Source: Comamonas koreensis
GTDB lineage: Bacteria; Pseudomonadota; Gammaproteobacteria; Burkholderiales; Burkholderiaceae_C
DNA length: 64,000 bases
NCBI RefSeq assembly: GCF_021026195.1
Contig: NZ_JAJNCT010000020.1
Location: 1 to 64,000 of the forward strand
Reading direction: 5' to 3'
Within the stretch, counting starts at the first letter, position 1. The number at the start of each line of letters is the position of its first letter. The position numbers and the translations under genes were made by a program. Shown here one piece after another: positions 1-6,463 of this stretch. The notes below the pieces were generated by a model that was given only the letters and a program-made list of their open reading frames with translations, did not search any database and was not told the DNA's origin.

Positions 1-77
1 CCTTAGCCCGGTTCAATTCGAGGAGCGGCAACGTTTAAAGGGCTAGGCAAAGTGTCCGGGAAACTGGGGGAAGCCCA
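1..77 (+). mobile_element. Right end of an IS3-family insertion sequence (partial)
   Basis: The window opens inside what looks like the 3' end of an IS3-family element. A short frame ends at 46 with the residues LSPVQFEERQRLKG, which resembles the (L/M)SP-x-x-FE tail of IS3-type OrfB integrase domains. About 5 bases later lies a plausible terminal inverted repeat, roughly 52-77, ending in CA; its complement would begin TGGGCTTCCCCCAGTTT, fitting the TG...CA ends of this family. The rest of the element lies left of the window, so its family group and completeness cannot be judged. Confidence 0.6.
2..46 (+). CDS. IS3-family transposase OrfB, C-terminal fragment
   Basis: Only the last 14 codons are present, running in from outside the window and ending at a TAG at 44-46. 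The residues LSPVQFEER match the conserved C-terminal tail that follows the DDE catalytic core in IS3-family OrfB. The catalytic residues themselves are not in view. It reads toward hemP, which is convergent to it. The call rests on the tail motif plus the adjacent inverted-repeat-like DNA. Confidence 0.5.
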   Translation, partial: LSPVQFEERQRLKG

Positions 78-142
78 GAGTGCTTCGCTTGCCGCCAAGC
101 CCCTTGGATGAGGTAGCGCAGCCAGAGGCGGGCGATGCAGGT

Positions 143-343
143 TTACTTGGTCAGGATGAGCTTGCCGAGCTTGGTAGTTTGCAAACGGTAAATGGCACCG
201 TTGTGCACGATGGATACCGCTTTGGCACCTTGCAGCAGCGCACTGCTCTCAAGGGCAGCCGATTGCGTGGCATGGCCTTGGGACGCGCTGGCACTCTTGC
301 TGGCAGCGGCAAGCGGGGTGGCGGGTAGGGCGATGGTTTGCAT
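143..343 (-). CDS. hemP: Hemin uptake protein HemP
   Basis: Encodes 66 residues. The C-terminal half, with VSIVHNGAIYRLQTTKLGKL, is the signature of the HemP family, small cytosolic proteins usually found with heme receptor genes and, in other bacteria, needed for heme receptor expression. The N-terminal third is Ala/Ser-rich and probably disordered. I chose the ATG at 343 over an in-frame GTG at 355 because the GTG has no ribosome site. A Fur-like box lies just upstream, suggesting induction by iron starvation. No heme receptor follows: downstream lies the end of an IS3-type element, so the usual partner may be displaced or further left. Confidence 0.85.
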   Translation of the reverse strand: MQTIALPATPLAAASKSASASQGHATQSAALESSALLQGAKAVSIVHNGAIYRLQTTKLGKLILTK

Positions 344-371
344 GGCAGTACTCACAGGGATAAAACTGAAG

Positions 372-394
372 CAAATGATAACGATTCGTATTCG
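372..394 (-). promoter_or_regulatory. Candidate Fur box of hemP
   Basis: The AT-rich stretch AATGATAACGATTCGTATTC lies about 30-50 bases upstream of the hemP start in otherwise GC-rich DNA. It resembles the repeated GATAAT-type hexamers of Fur operators (10 of 19 positions match the classical consensus in one alignment). Iron-dependent repression of hemP is inferred. Confidence 0.6.
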
Positions 395-430
395 TGAAGT
401 CCAGTGTTTATTTGAAATTTGCCTTGGTAA

Positions 431-470
431 AAGTCAAAAAGCCACGGTGCAGGCGTTGGCGACCGTGGCT
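431..470 (-). terminator. Intrinsic terminator after the Bug binding-protein gene
   Basis: On the minus strand, AGCCACGGT and ACCGTGGCT (arms at 462-470 and 440-448) form a 9-bp perfect stem followed by a T-rich tail. It sits 49 bases past the stop of the binding-protein gene and separates it from hemP. Confidence 0.7.
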
Positions 471-518
471 GAATACCGTTTGACGCGCTGACAGACGCGC
501 TCCGCAGGATTCTGGGGC

Positions 519-1562
519 TCAGGTGGGTTGCACGCCGGCATCGACCAGCAGCTTTTTCCAGATCGGCAGCTCCCGCGTCCAGTCAGCTTGAAAGCCTGCC
601 GGGCTGTCGTCGGTAAACGGCACAAAACCGGCAACCAACACCCGGGCATTCACCTCGCGGGTCTGCAGGGCCTTGCGCACTTCGGCAGCGAGCTGCTCAA
701 CGATAGCCGCAGGCGTTCCCCCGGTGGCGGCGATGCCTAGCCAGCCGGAGATGGTGAACGCATCTTCCCTGTGGCCCTGCTCGGCAAAGGTGGGTACATC
801 CGGCAGCGCGGGCACGCGATTAGGGCCGGTAAAGCTGATCGCGCGCAGCTTGCCGCTGTCGATATGCTGTTTGAGCGAGAGAATGCTGCCAATGCCCATC
901 ATCAGTTGGCCGCCCACCAGATCCTGCACCATCGGCGCCTCGCCCTTATAGGCGATGTGGCTCATGTCGGCATTCGTCAGGTTGCTCAGGCTGGCCAGCA
1001 CCAGGTGGCCTTGCGAGCCAATACCGTAGCTGCCGTACGAGAGCTTGCCCTTGTTGGCCCCGATGTAGGCAATCAACTCACGTAAATTACGCGCGGGCAC
1101 CTGGCTGTTGGTCACCAGCACAATAGGCGCCCAGCAGATGCGCACCACGGGCACCATGTCCTTTTGCGGGTCATAGGCCATTTTCTTGAACATGAACTGG
1201 TTGGACAGCATGGTGCTGGTCGTCCCCAGGGTCAGGGTATGGCCATCGGCCGCCGCCTTGGCCACGGCATCGCAGGCCAGCAGCCCTGCGGCGCCAGGGC
1301 GGTTGTCGACGATGGCAGGCTGGCCCAACTGCTGGCCCAACCGGTCACTGACCCCGCGCGCCAGCACATCGGTGGCACCCCCGGGGGCGAAGGGCACGAT
1401 CACGCGCACCGGCTTGGCCGGGAAGCTGGCCTTGTCGCTGGCTGCACGCGCGACGGTGGCCAGCGGCAGCCCACTGGCGGCAGCGGCACTGGCCACGGCC
1501 AGGCGCAGCATCTGGCGCCGGCGCAAGGGGGTTGGGGATGGCTGGGTGCGGGACGTCTTCAT
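519..1562 (-). CDS. Bug-family periplasmic substrate-binding protein (TctC-type)
   Basis: Encodes 347 residues, typical for the Bug/TctC family of periplasmic receptors that bind small carboxylates for tripartite tricarboxylate transporters. After a signal peptide with a twin-arginine-like RRR at residues 14-16 and cleavage near ARA (about 40), the mature protein shows family hallmarks KPVRVIVPFAPGGATD and VDNRPGAAG. The ATG at 1562 is preceded by GAGGAGA; an upstream in-frame TTG is rejected. No TctA/TctB membrane genes are adjacent, which is usual for the many orphan Bug receptors of Comamonadaceae. The ligand cannot be read from sequence. Confidence 0.9.
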   Translation of the reverse strand: MKTSRTQPSPTPLRRRQMLRLAVASAAAASGLPLATVARAASDKASFPAKPVRVIVPFAPGGATDVLARGVSDRLGQQLGQPAIVDNRPGAAGLLACDAVAKAAADGHTLTLGTTSTMLSNQFMFKKMAYDPQKDMVPVVRICWAPIVLVTNSQVPARNLRELIAYIGANKGKLSYGSYGIGSQGHLVLASLSNLTNADMSHIAYKGEAPMVQDLVGGQLMMGIGSILSLKQHIDSGKLRAISFTGPNRVPALPDVPTFAEQGHREDAFTISGWLGIAATGGTPAAIVEQLAAEVRKALQTREVNARVLVAGFVPFTDDSPAGFQADWTRELPIWKKLLVDAGVQPT

Positions 1563-1751
1563 CAATCGGTGTCTCCTCAATCTAGTGATAGTTGGGGGAG
1601 GCGCTGGTGATGGTCGGTTTGCCCGCCGCTGCTTCGGCCAGTACAGGTCGCCATGGCGCTTGTCCTGCGGCCCAGTTTAGGCAGAGCAAGCGGGCTGCTG
1701 GCGTCGCTTGGGCGTCACTGCGGGTAAACCTGATCTGGTCTGGATCCGGTC

Positions 1752-1776
1752 AAAAAAGGGCTCCTGCTGGAGCCCT
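1752..1776 (-). terminator. Intrinsic terminator after exbD
   Basis: On the minus strand AAGGGCTCC and GGAGCCCTT flank a short loop and are followed by TTTTTT. It lies 20 bases past the exbD stop and ends the tonB-exbB-exbD unit. Confidence 0.8.
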
Positions 1777-1795
1777 TGCTGGGAGGGGGAGCTGT

Positions 1796-2209
1796 TTACT
1801 CGCCCACCTGGTCGGTGATGAAGCCAATCTTCTTGAGGTTGCTGCGCTGGGCAGCGGCCATGGCCTGGGCCACTTTTTCGTACTTCACATCGCGGGCACC
1901 GCGGATGTGCAGCTCGGGCTGGGGTTCCTTGCTGGCTTCGGCCTGCATATTGGCTTCCAGCTCGGCGTCGGTCACGGCCTTGCCATTCCAGTTGTAGCTG
2001 CCGTCGGGCAGGATGGCCAGCTGGATGGTGTCCGGCTTGGCATCTTCCGGCGTGTTGACGGCGCGCGGCAGGTCGATGTTGACCGAGTGCTTCATCACCG
2101 GCACGGTGATGATGAAGATGATGAGCAGCACCAGCATGACGTCGACCAGCGGCGTCATGTTGATTTCGTTCATGACCTCATCGGCATCGTCTTGCGTTCC
2201 AAAAGCCAT
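1796..2209 (-). CDS. exbD: TonB-system biopolymer transport protein ExbD
   Basis: A 137-residue protein with a short cytoplasmic N-terminus, one membrane helix at about 20-42 and a periplasmic domain, the standard ExbD layout. The helix carries the essential proton-path aspartate in NMTPLVDVMLVLLI (Asp23). ExbD and ExbB use the proton motive force to energise TonB, which opens outer-membrane receptors for siderophores, heme or vitamin B12. It follows exbB by 2 bases and is the last gene of the tonB-exbB-exbD operon. Confidence 0.95.
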   Translation of the reverse strand: MAFGTQDDADEVMNEINMTPLVDVMLVLLIIFIITVPVMKHSVNIDLPRAVNTPEDAKPDTIQLAILPDGSYNWNGKAVTDAELEANMQAEASKEPQPELHIRGARDVKYEKVAQAMAAAQRSNLKKIGFITDQVGE

Positions 2210-2211
2210 GA

Positions 2212-2937
2212 TCAGGCACCTTTCTTGAGCGGCGTGACCACGGCGCCTGGCTTGCTGGTATCGACGTTCAGACGGGTGCCGGTGACGAAGAATGCATGCA
2301 GGTCATGGGCAAAGCTGTTGAGGCGGTTAAGCACCGACTTGTTGCCACGCACCAGCGCGTTGTAACCCAGCACGGCGGGAATCGCAACCGCCAGGCCCAG
2401 CGCGGTCATGATCAGTGCCTCGCCGATGGGACCGGCGACTTTGTCGATCGAGGATTGACCTGACATGCCGATGGCCACCAACGCGTGGTAGATGCCCCAG
2501 ACCGTGCCAAACAGACCGATGAACGGAGCCGTGGAGCCCACCGATGCGAGCACGGCTAGGCCGGATTGGGCGCGGGCGGTGAACTCATCGATGCCATTGC
2601 GCAGGCAGCGTGTGATCCAGTCGCTGACGTCCAACGAGTCATGCAGGTGTTCAGCAGTCTTGCGGTGGTGGGCAGTGGCTTCACGGCCTTCGATGGCCAA
2701 CTGGCGGAAGGGGTTGTCGCCTTGCTCGCCCAGTTTGTTCAGGCCGGCTGCGAAGTCCGCGCTGTGCCAGAAGTCCTGCGCATTGCGGGCGTATTTCTTG
2801 AAACGCATGATGTCGAGCGCCTTGATGACGATCACGATCCAGGAAGCGAGAGACATGGCCACCAGAATGACGGCAACCGTCTTGGTCACGAAATCTCCCT
2901 GAGCCCAGACGTGGGCGATGCCGAATTGCGAGTCCAT
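2212..2937 (-). CDS. exbB: TonB-system biopolymer transport protein ExbB
   Basis: Encodes 241 residues with three membrane helices of the MotA/TolQ/ExbB proton-channel family. The helix near residue 20 follows FVTKTVAVILVAMSLASW, and the conserved GLFGTVWGIYHAL segment precedes two later helices with GPIGEALIMTALGLAVAIPA. I start at the ATG at 2937 (MDSQFG), 24 bases after tonB; a longer in-frame reading to 3042 only covers the tonB end. It forms the pentameric stator that couples proton flow to TonB together with ExbD. Confidence 0.95.
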   Translation of the reverse strand: MDSQFGIAHVWAQGDFVTKTVAVILVAMSLASWIVIVIKALDIMRFKKYARNAQDFWHSADFAAGLNKLGEQGDNPFRQLAIEGREATAHHRKTAEHLHDSLDVSDWITRCLRNGIDEFTARAQSGLAVLASVGSTAPFIGLFGTVWGIYHALVAIGMSGQSSIDKVAGPIGEALIMTALGLAVAIPAVLGYNALVRGNKSVLNRLNSFAHDLHAFFVTGTRLNVDTSKPGAVVTPLKKGA

Positions 2938-2960
2938 AACTGATCCTATTTCCGTTCGAT

Positions 2961-3689
2961 TTAATTGAGTTCCCACTTGATGGGCACGTTGACCCACATG
3001 GGCCGGGGAGTTCCGTTGGAGGTGCCGGCCTTGAAGCGCCATTTGCGCACCGTATCCATGGCGGCCTGGTCCAGACGGTCATAGCCACTGGACTGCTTGA
3101 GTTGCAGCTCCTGAGGCTTGCCCTCTTCGTCAATGTAGGCACGCACGATCGTCGTCCCGGTCTCACCCATACGGCGGCTGATCGCCGGGTACTGCGGAGC
3201 GGGATTGTTCAGGTAGGCGGCATTGCTCGACGGCAGCTGGATCACCGGTGGTGGTGGAGGCGCAGGCGGTGCCGGCGGAGCTGGTGGTGGCGAGGGTGGC
3301 GCGGGCGGCGGTGCCTCAATGGGCGGTGCCGGCGGCTGGGCCTCGGTGGTGCCAGTGACTGCGTTAGGCGCAGGCGTCGGGTCCTTGATGGCCTGGGGTT
3401 TGGGCGCAGGTTTGGGGACTGGCTTGGGCGTCGGCTTTGGCGGCGGCTTCGGTGCCGGCGGCGGTGGCTTGGGTGTCGGAGGAGGGGGCGGCGCAACCAC
3501 GGGCATGGGCTCGGGCGCAATCAACTGCACCATGACCGGCTCGGGCTTGGGCATCTCGATGGCTGCACTTTTGAGCAGGCCTGCCTGCAAGGCCCAAAGA
3601 CCTGCAACGTGCGCTGCCAGCACCGAACCCGTAACCACGATATTGCGCCCCATTTTTTTGGAGGGGCTGTAAGGGTCTGGTGAAAGCAT
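2961..3689 (-). CDS. tonB: Energy transducer TonB
   Basis: About 242 residues: an N-terminal membrane anchor (GSVLAAHVAGLWALQAGLL), a long Pro/Lys/Ala-rich spacer that spans the periplasm, and a C-terminal TonB domain with YPAISRRMGETGTTIVRAYID and SSGYDRLDQAAMDTVRKWRF. It transfers energy from ExbB/ExbD to outer-membrane receptors by binding their TonB boxes. The start is uncertain: ATGs at 3689 and 3653 both lack a clear ribosome site; 3689 is preferred because it adds a short cytoplasmic tail common in homologues. A longer frame from 3728 runs through a terminator hairpin and is rejected. Confidence 0.92.
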   Translation of the reverse strand: MLSPDPYSPSKKMGRNIVVTGSVLAAHVAGLWALQAGLLKSAAIEMPKPEPVMVQLIAPEPMPVVAPPPPPTPKPPPPAPKPPPKPTPKPVPKPAPKPQAIKDPTPAPNAVTGTTEAQPPAPPIEAPPPAPPSPPPAPPAPPAPPPPPVIQLPSSNAAYLNNPAPQYPAISRRMGETGTTIVRAYIDEEGKPQELQLKQSSGYDRLDQAAMDTVRKWRFKAGTSNGTPRPMWVNVPIKWELN

Positions 3690-3696
3690 AAGGGCA

Positions 3697-3727
3697 ATAA
3701 AAAATGCTGCAGCTTGAAGCCGCAGCA
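3697..3727 (-). terminator. Intrinsic terminator between the bfd unit and tonB
   Basis: On the minus strand TGCTGC...GCAGCA (arms at 3722-3727 and 3705-3710, with inner GCT/AGC pairing) is followed by a T-rich run. It lies 24 bases after the small ORF that overlaps bfd and only about 8 bases before the preferred tonB ATG, so tonB must either have a promoter overlapping it or depend on read-through. Confidence 0.7.
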
Positions 3728-3750
3728 CGGCATATCAATGCGTTGGTGGC

Positions 3751-3825
3751 TTACTTCTGAAAGACCCACCAGAGAGAGGCAGCGACGAGAATCAGGCTAC
3801 CGAAGACAGCGGCGAAGAGTTCCAT
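3751..3825 (-). CDS. Putative 24-residue membrane protein overlapping bfd
   Basis: A 24-codon frame begins MELFAAVFGSLILV and continues as a hydrophobic stretch ending WWVFQK, so it would be a single membrane helix with a positive C-terminus. Its ATG at 3825 lies inside the last codons of bfd in another frame, and GGAAAG sits 5 bases before it. The overlap is 34 bases, suggesting translational coupling to bfd. A terminator follows 24 bases after its TAA. I do not recognise a family; the hydrophobic pattern, ribosome site and position make it a credible small gene, but chance cannot be excluded. Confidence 0.45.
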   Translation of the reverse strand: MELFAAVFGSLILVAASLWWVFQK

Positions 3826-4064
3826 GCTTTGCTTTCCATGATGGTGGTGGCAAGCTGGACCGGATGCACTGCTGCCTCATTGCGCAAGGCGGCAACCGGA
3901 CGCGACGCGCTGCACTGCTCGACCACATCGCGGGCGCAACCTTCGCAGCAGCCGCATTGCAGTCCAACACCCAGTTCGAACTGGATCTCATCGAACGACA
4001 TCCCTGCATGCGCGTGGCGAGCAATCTCTTTGTCCGAGACTCGGCGGCAAACACAAACGATCAT
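3792..4064 (-). CDS. bfd: Bacterioferritin-associated ferredoxin (Bfd-like)
   Basis: A 90-residue protein with the BFD-like [2Fe-2S] domain. Cluster ligands are visible as C4 and C6 (MIVCVCRRVSD) and C37 and C40 (GLQCGCCEGC), with the usual spacing. In other bacteria Bfd docks on bacterioferritin and reduces stored ferric iron to release it. The start at 4064 matches the family's normal MI-x-CxC beginning; an upstream 31-codon extension is rejected. An AT-rich possible Fur region lies upstream. The neighbouring tonB system fits iron homeostasis. No bacterioferritin gene is in this window. Confidence 0.88.
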   Translation of the reverse strand: MIVCVCRRVSDKEIARHAHAGMSFDEIQFELGVGLQCGCCEGCARDVVEQCSASRPVAALRNEAAVHPVQLATTIMESKAWNSSPLSSVA

Positions 4065-4107
4065 GGTCGGATGAACAGCGTGGTGGCTGGCTAGTGAATA
4101 ACTGAAG

Positions 4108-4130
4108 CGAATTATAAATAAGAATTTGTC
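4108..4130 (-). promoter_or_regulatory. AT-rich possible Fur site upstream of bfd
   Basis: An AT-rich patch containing AATTATAAATAAGAATTTG lies 44-66 bases upstream of the bfd start. It looks like promoter or Fur-operator DNA by composition and by the role of bfd in iron supply, but the match to a Fur consensus is loose. Confidence 0.3.
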
Positions 4131-4481
4131 GCATTCGCAATAATCTCCTGACCGCAATAGGGATGCTGTGGCAAAGATGTATGCGATAGCCTATGCGTCT
4201 ACGCAAGATTGATCATATTTATTGTTATGAATCAATGATTTGTGAAATGAGGTGATGAAAGCCTCGTTACAGAAAAATCTGCTGACTGAGGGCCCTGAGG
4301 AGGAGCTGATACACCAGGCAAGTCAGGCAAGGATGGCGGAATGCTGAGCGAATCTGCTCTGAAAGCGCGGGGATACGCGCGAACGGCGGGAAGGTATGGA
4401 CGCTCAGTGCCATCAACCAACGCGCAAGCAGCAGTCTTGGCCTTGCACAGGAGAAGTCGCCCGCAACGGATGCACAGACGT
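4131..4481. other. Intergenic stretch without recognised genes
   Basis: Short frames exist on both strands but none resembles a known protein or carries a convincing ribosome site. Apart from the SWIB-gene terminator at its right end and the bfd upstream region at its left end, I see nothing functional here. Confidence 0.5.
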
Positions 4482-4510
4482 AAAAAAACCAGCATGGTTG
4501 ATGCTGGTTT
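4482..4510 (-). terminator. Intrinsic terminator after the SWIB gene
   Basis: On the minus strand AACCAGCAT and ATGCTGGTT form a 9-bp stem with a short loop, followed by seven Ts. It lies 47 bases past the stop of the SWIB-domain gene. Confidence 0.85.
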
Positions 4511-4556
4511 CTTGAGGGGCAGTGCAAAGGCCTGCACTGCGGAAGCTCACTACGAC

Positions 4557-4844
4557 TTACTTGACGTGCTTGCCGATCAGGCCGGCCATCTCGAACATCG
4601 ACACCTGGGGCTTGCCAAACACCTTCTTGAGCTTGTCATCGGCGTTGATCATGCGCTTGTTGGCGGCGTCTTGCAGATTGTGGGCCTTGATGTAGACCCA
4701 CAGCTTGCTGATTATTTCCGTGCGTGGCAGCGGAGCGGTGCCCACAACGGCGCCCAGTTCGGCGCTAGGGGTCAGCGGCTTCATGAAAGCTGCATTGGGG
4801 GTGCGCTTCTTTGCAGGCGCTGCGGTCTTGGATGCGGTTGCCAT
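4557..4844 (-). CDS. SWIB/MDM2-domain protein
   Basis: A 95-residue protein. A basic Ala/Lys-rich tail (ATASKTAAPAKKRTP) is followed by a full SWIB fold at about 20-95: FMKPLTPSAELGAVVG, RTEIISKLWVYIKAHNLQD and the closing DDKLKKVFGKPQVSMFEM. SWIB domains are best known from eukaryotic chromatin remodellers; free-standing versions occur in chlamydiae and many betaproteobacteria, where their role is not settled, DNA or chromatin association being suspected. The ATG at 4844 has AGGAA 9 bases upstream; an upstream ATG at 4865 is less likely. The gene is monocistronic with its own terminator. Confidence 0.88.
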   Translation of the reverse strand: MATASKTAAPAKKRTPNAAFMKPLTPSAELGAVVGTAPLPRTEIISKLWVYIKAHNLQDAANKRMINADDKLKKVFGKPQVSMFEMAGLIGKHVK

Positions 4845-4918
4845 GTTTTGGTTTCCTTGTGTCAATATCTCTATGCCAGCCAGAGGCGTCCTCCGCTGGT
4901 TACAGCCATGCTAACGGC

Positions 4919-4946
4919 AAAAAAACCGCTTTCCAAGGGAGCGCGG
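4919..4946 (-). terminator. Intrinsic terminator after the EamA transporter gene
   Basis: On the minus strand CCGCGCT...AAAGCGG pairs imperfectly and is followed by seven Ts. It is about 147 bases past the transporter stop, so the transcript has a long 3' end. Confidence 0.6.
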
Positions 4947-5092
4947 CATTTTTTTGCCTCGAAATGTTGCTTGTTTTAGCTTCGCTAACCTTTGTTGATG
5001 GATCAAAGCTATCAACTTGTAGCTTAGGGCGTTGATTCTGGTCAGATTAGAGCATTTTCCCTTGGAGCATGGTACTGGCTCCCAAAGCCGTG

Positions 5093-6049
5093 TCAATCCG
5101 GGTCTCGTTGCAAAACTGTCTGTCCTCTGCCACGGAGGGGCATTGGCAAGGTCGTCAGTGCCAGGCTGGAGACGGCAATTGCAAAGGCCAGCATCTGCAG
5201 GCCGTTGAGCGTTTCGCCCAGAAACACCACCCCGACCAGCGCGGTGGACAGTGGCAGCATCACCGTAAACACGGCGCTTTGCGAGGCGGGCACCACCTGC
5301 AGCCCGGTCATCCAGAGCCAGACGGTGACCATGCAGGCCGCCAAGGCATAGCCCAGCAGCAGCAACCAGGTGGCGATGCCCACTTGCCCAAAGTCAAACT
5401 GCCAAGCCAGGTACAGGCCAAAAGGCAGGGTCAGCACAAAACCCCAGAGGTTGATCAGCGCCGCAATGCGCTTGGGGCTCAGGCTGCTGGTGAGTTTTTT
5501 GCCGATGACGGCGTAGCAGGCCTCGCAAAGCACCGCGCCCACCAGGAGGAGCTGCCCCAACCAGTGCTTGCTGGGGTCTGCCTCTGCCACAGCGCCCGCA
5601 TGGTCACTGGCGCCGGGCTTGGCAAAGGCCAGCAGCACGATGCCCAGCACCGCCAGGCTGATGGCAATCATCACGCGCAGGCTGATGCGCTCCTTGAGCA
5701 CCAACCAGCTGAGCAGCGCAATGGCGGCAGGAATGGTCGCCATCGTGACACTCGCGGTGACGGCGCTGGTCATCGACACGCCGGTGATCATGCACAGCGT
5801 GAAGAGAAAGTTGCCAAAAAAGGATTCCAGAAACAGCAGCCCCTTGGCCTTGGCGGGCAAAGGCGCTTCGGTGGCCGGGCGTTTGAGCCAGCCCAGCATG
5901 GCCACCCCGCCAATGCCAAAACGCAGCCAGGCCAGCAACAGAACCGGAAAGGTGGCGGCGAGTGGTTTGGAGAGCGCGACGTAGGCGCCCACCAGCGACA
6001 TGCTGAGTGCCAGGTAGAAATAAGCCAGGGGCTTGCTATGGATGCGCAT
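5093..6049 (-). CDS. EamA/DMT-superfamily transporter
   Basis: A 318-residue integral membrane protein with about ten hydrophobic segments in two homologous EamA halves, as expected for drug/metabolite exporters of the RhaT/YdcZ type. Recognisable stretches are LVGAYVALSKPLAATFPVLL in the first half and SQSAVFTVMLPLSTALVGVV in the second. Members export amino acids, nucleosides or other metabolites; the substrate cannot be read here. I start at the ATG at 6049 (MRIHSKPLAY), since the longer frame adds a non-family N-terminus. It is divergent from aceA across 414 bases containing several palindromes. Confidence 0.85.
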   Translation of the reverse strand: MRIHSKPLAYFYLALSMSLVGAYVALSKPLAATFPVLLLAWLRFGIGGVAMLGWLKRPATEAPLPAKAKGLLFLESFFGNFLFTLCMITGVSMTSAVTASVTMATIPAAIALLSWLVLKERISLRVMIAISLAVLGIVLLAFAKPGASDHAGAVAEADPSKHWLGQLLLVGAVLCEACYAVIGKKLTSSLSPKRIAALINLWGFVLTLPFGLYLAWQFDFGQVGIATWLLLLGYALAACMVTVWLWMTGLQVVPASQSAVFTVMLPLSTALVGVVFLGETLNGLQMLAFAIAVSSLALTTLPMPLRGRGQTVLQRDPD

Positions 6050-6215
6050 GGGTGCAAAGACGGTAAGGGCGTGCAAGGCGATCAGGGCAGAGGGCGCCAG
6101 CGCAAGAAACCTGTCACATCCGCTTTGCACAATGGGCCATCCGCATCATGCCGCAATTGGCCAACCTCTGGCAGGCAACGCTGCGGCAGTCTGGACAGCA
6201 GCGGTTCTGAAAACG

Positions 6216-6297
6216 GATTCTCATATTGTGAAATATCCTGATATTGCAGTGCGTCAATATTTCTCAATACGAGAAATGGCATTTCTCAATGCGAAAT
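6216..6297. promoter_or_regulatory. Cluster of ATTTCTC-type inverted repeats upstream of aceA
   Basis: Three related imperfect palindromes occur in 80 bases: about 6217-6233 (partial), 6259-6277 (ATTTCTCAATACGAGAAAT, perfect 7-bp arms) and 6281-6297 (ATTTCTCAATGCGAAAT, one mismatch). The shape, TTTCnC and GnGAAA arms, resembles operators of IclR-family regulators. They sit between the divergent transporter gene and aceA, so they could control either. The regulator family is inferred. Confidence 0.5.
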
Positions 6298-6336
6298 AGT
6301 GTTAGTAGTTCTTTGATTTTGAATGGTAAAAAATTA

Positions 6337-6357
6337 GTCTTATATAAGACATAAGAC
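6337..6357. promoter_or_regulatory. GTCTTATATAAGAC palindrome with extra half-site before aceA
   Basis: A perfect 14-bp palindrome at 6337-6350 is followed directly by another half-site ATAAGAC (6351-6357), giving the look of a GntR-type operator. It lies about 107 bases upstream of the aceA ATG, in the likely promoter region. I believe similar motifs precede TCA and methylcitrate-cycle genes in betaproteobacteria, but that is from memory and needs checking. Confidence 0.5.
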
Positions 6358-6463
6358 AAAAATATTCGGTGGGGCAGGCGTACAGTTAAAGCCATGGACA
6401 GACGGTATCTGTCCACCGGTTTTCGATCCGTTAGTTCATCCAACTTGACCACAGGAGTCCCCC

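Noticed and set aside
3223..3683. Plus-strand Gly/Arg-rich frames opposite tonB
   Set aside because: They are complements of the Pro/Lys-rich periplasmic spacer of TonB.
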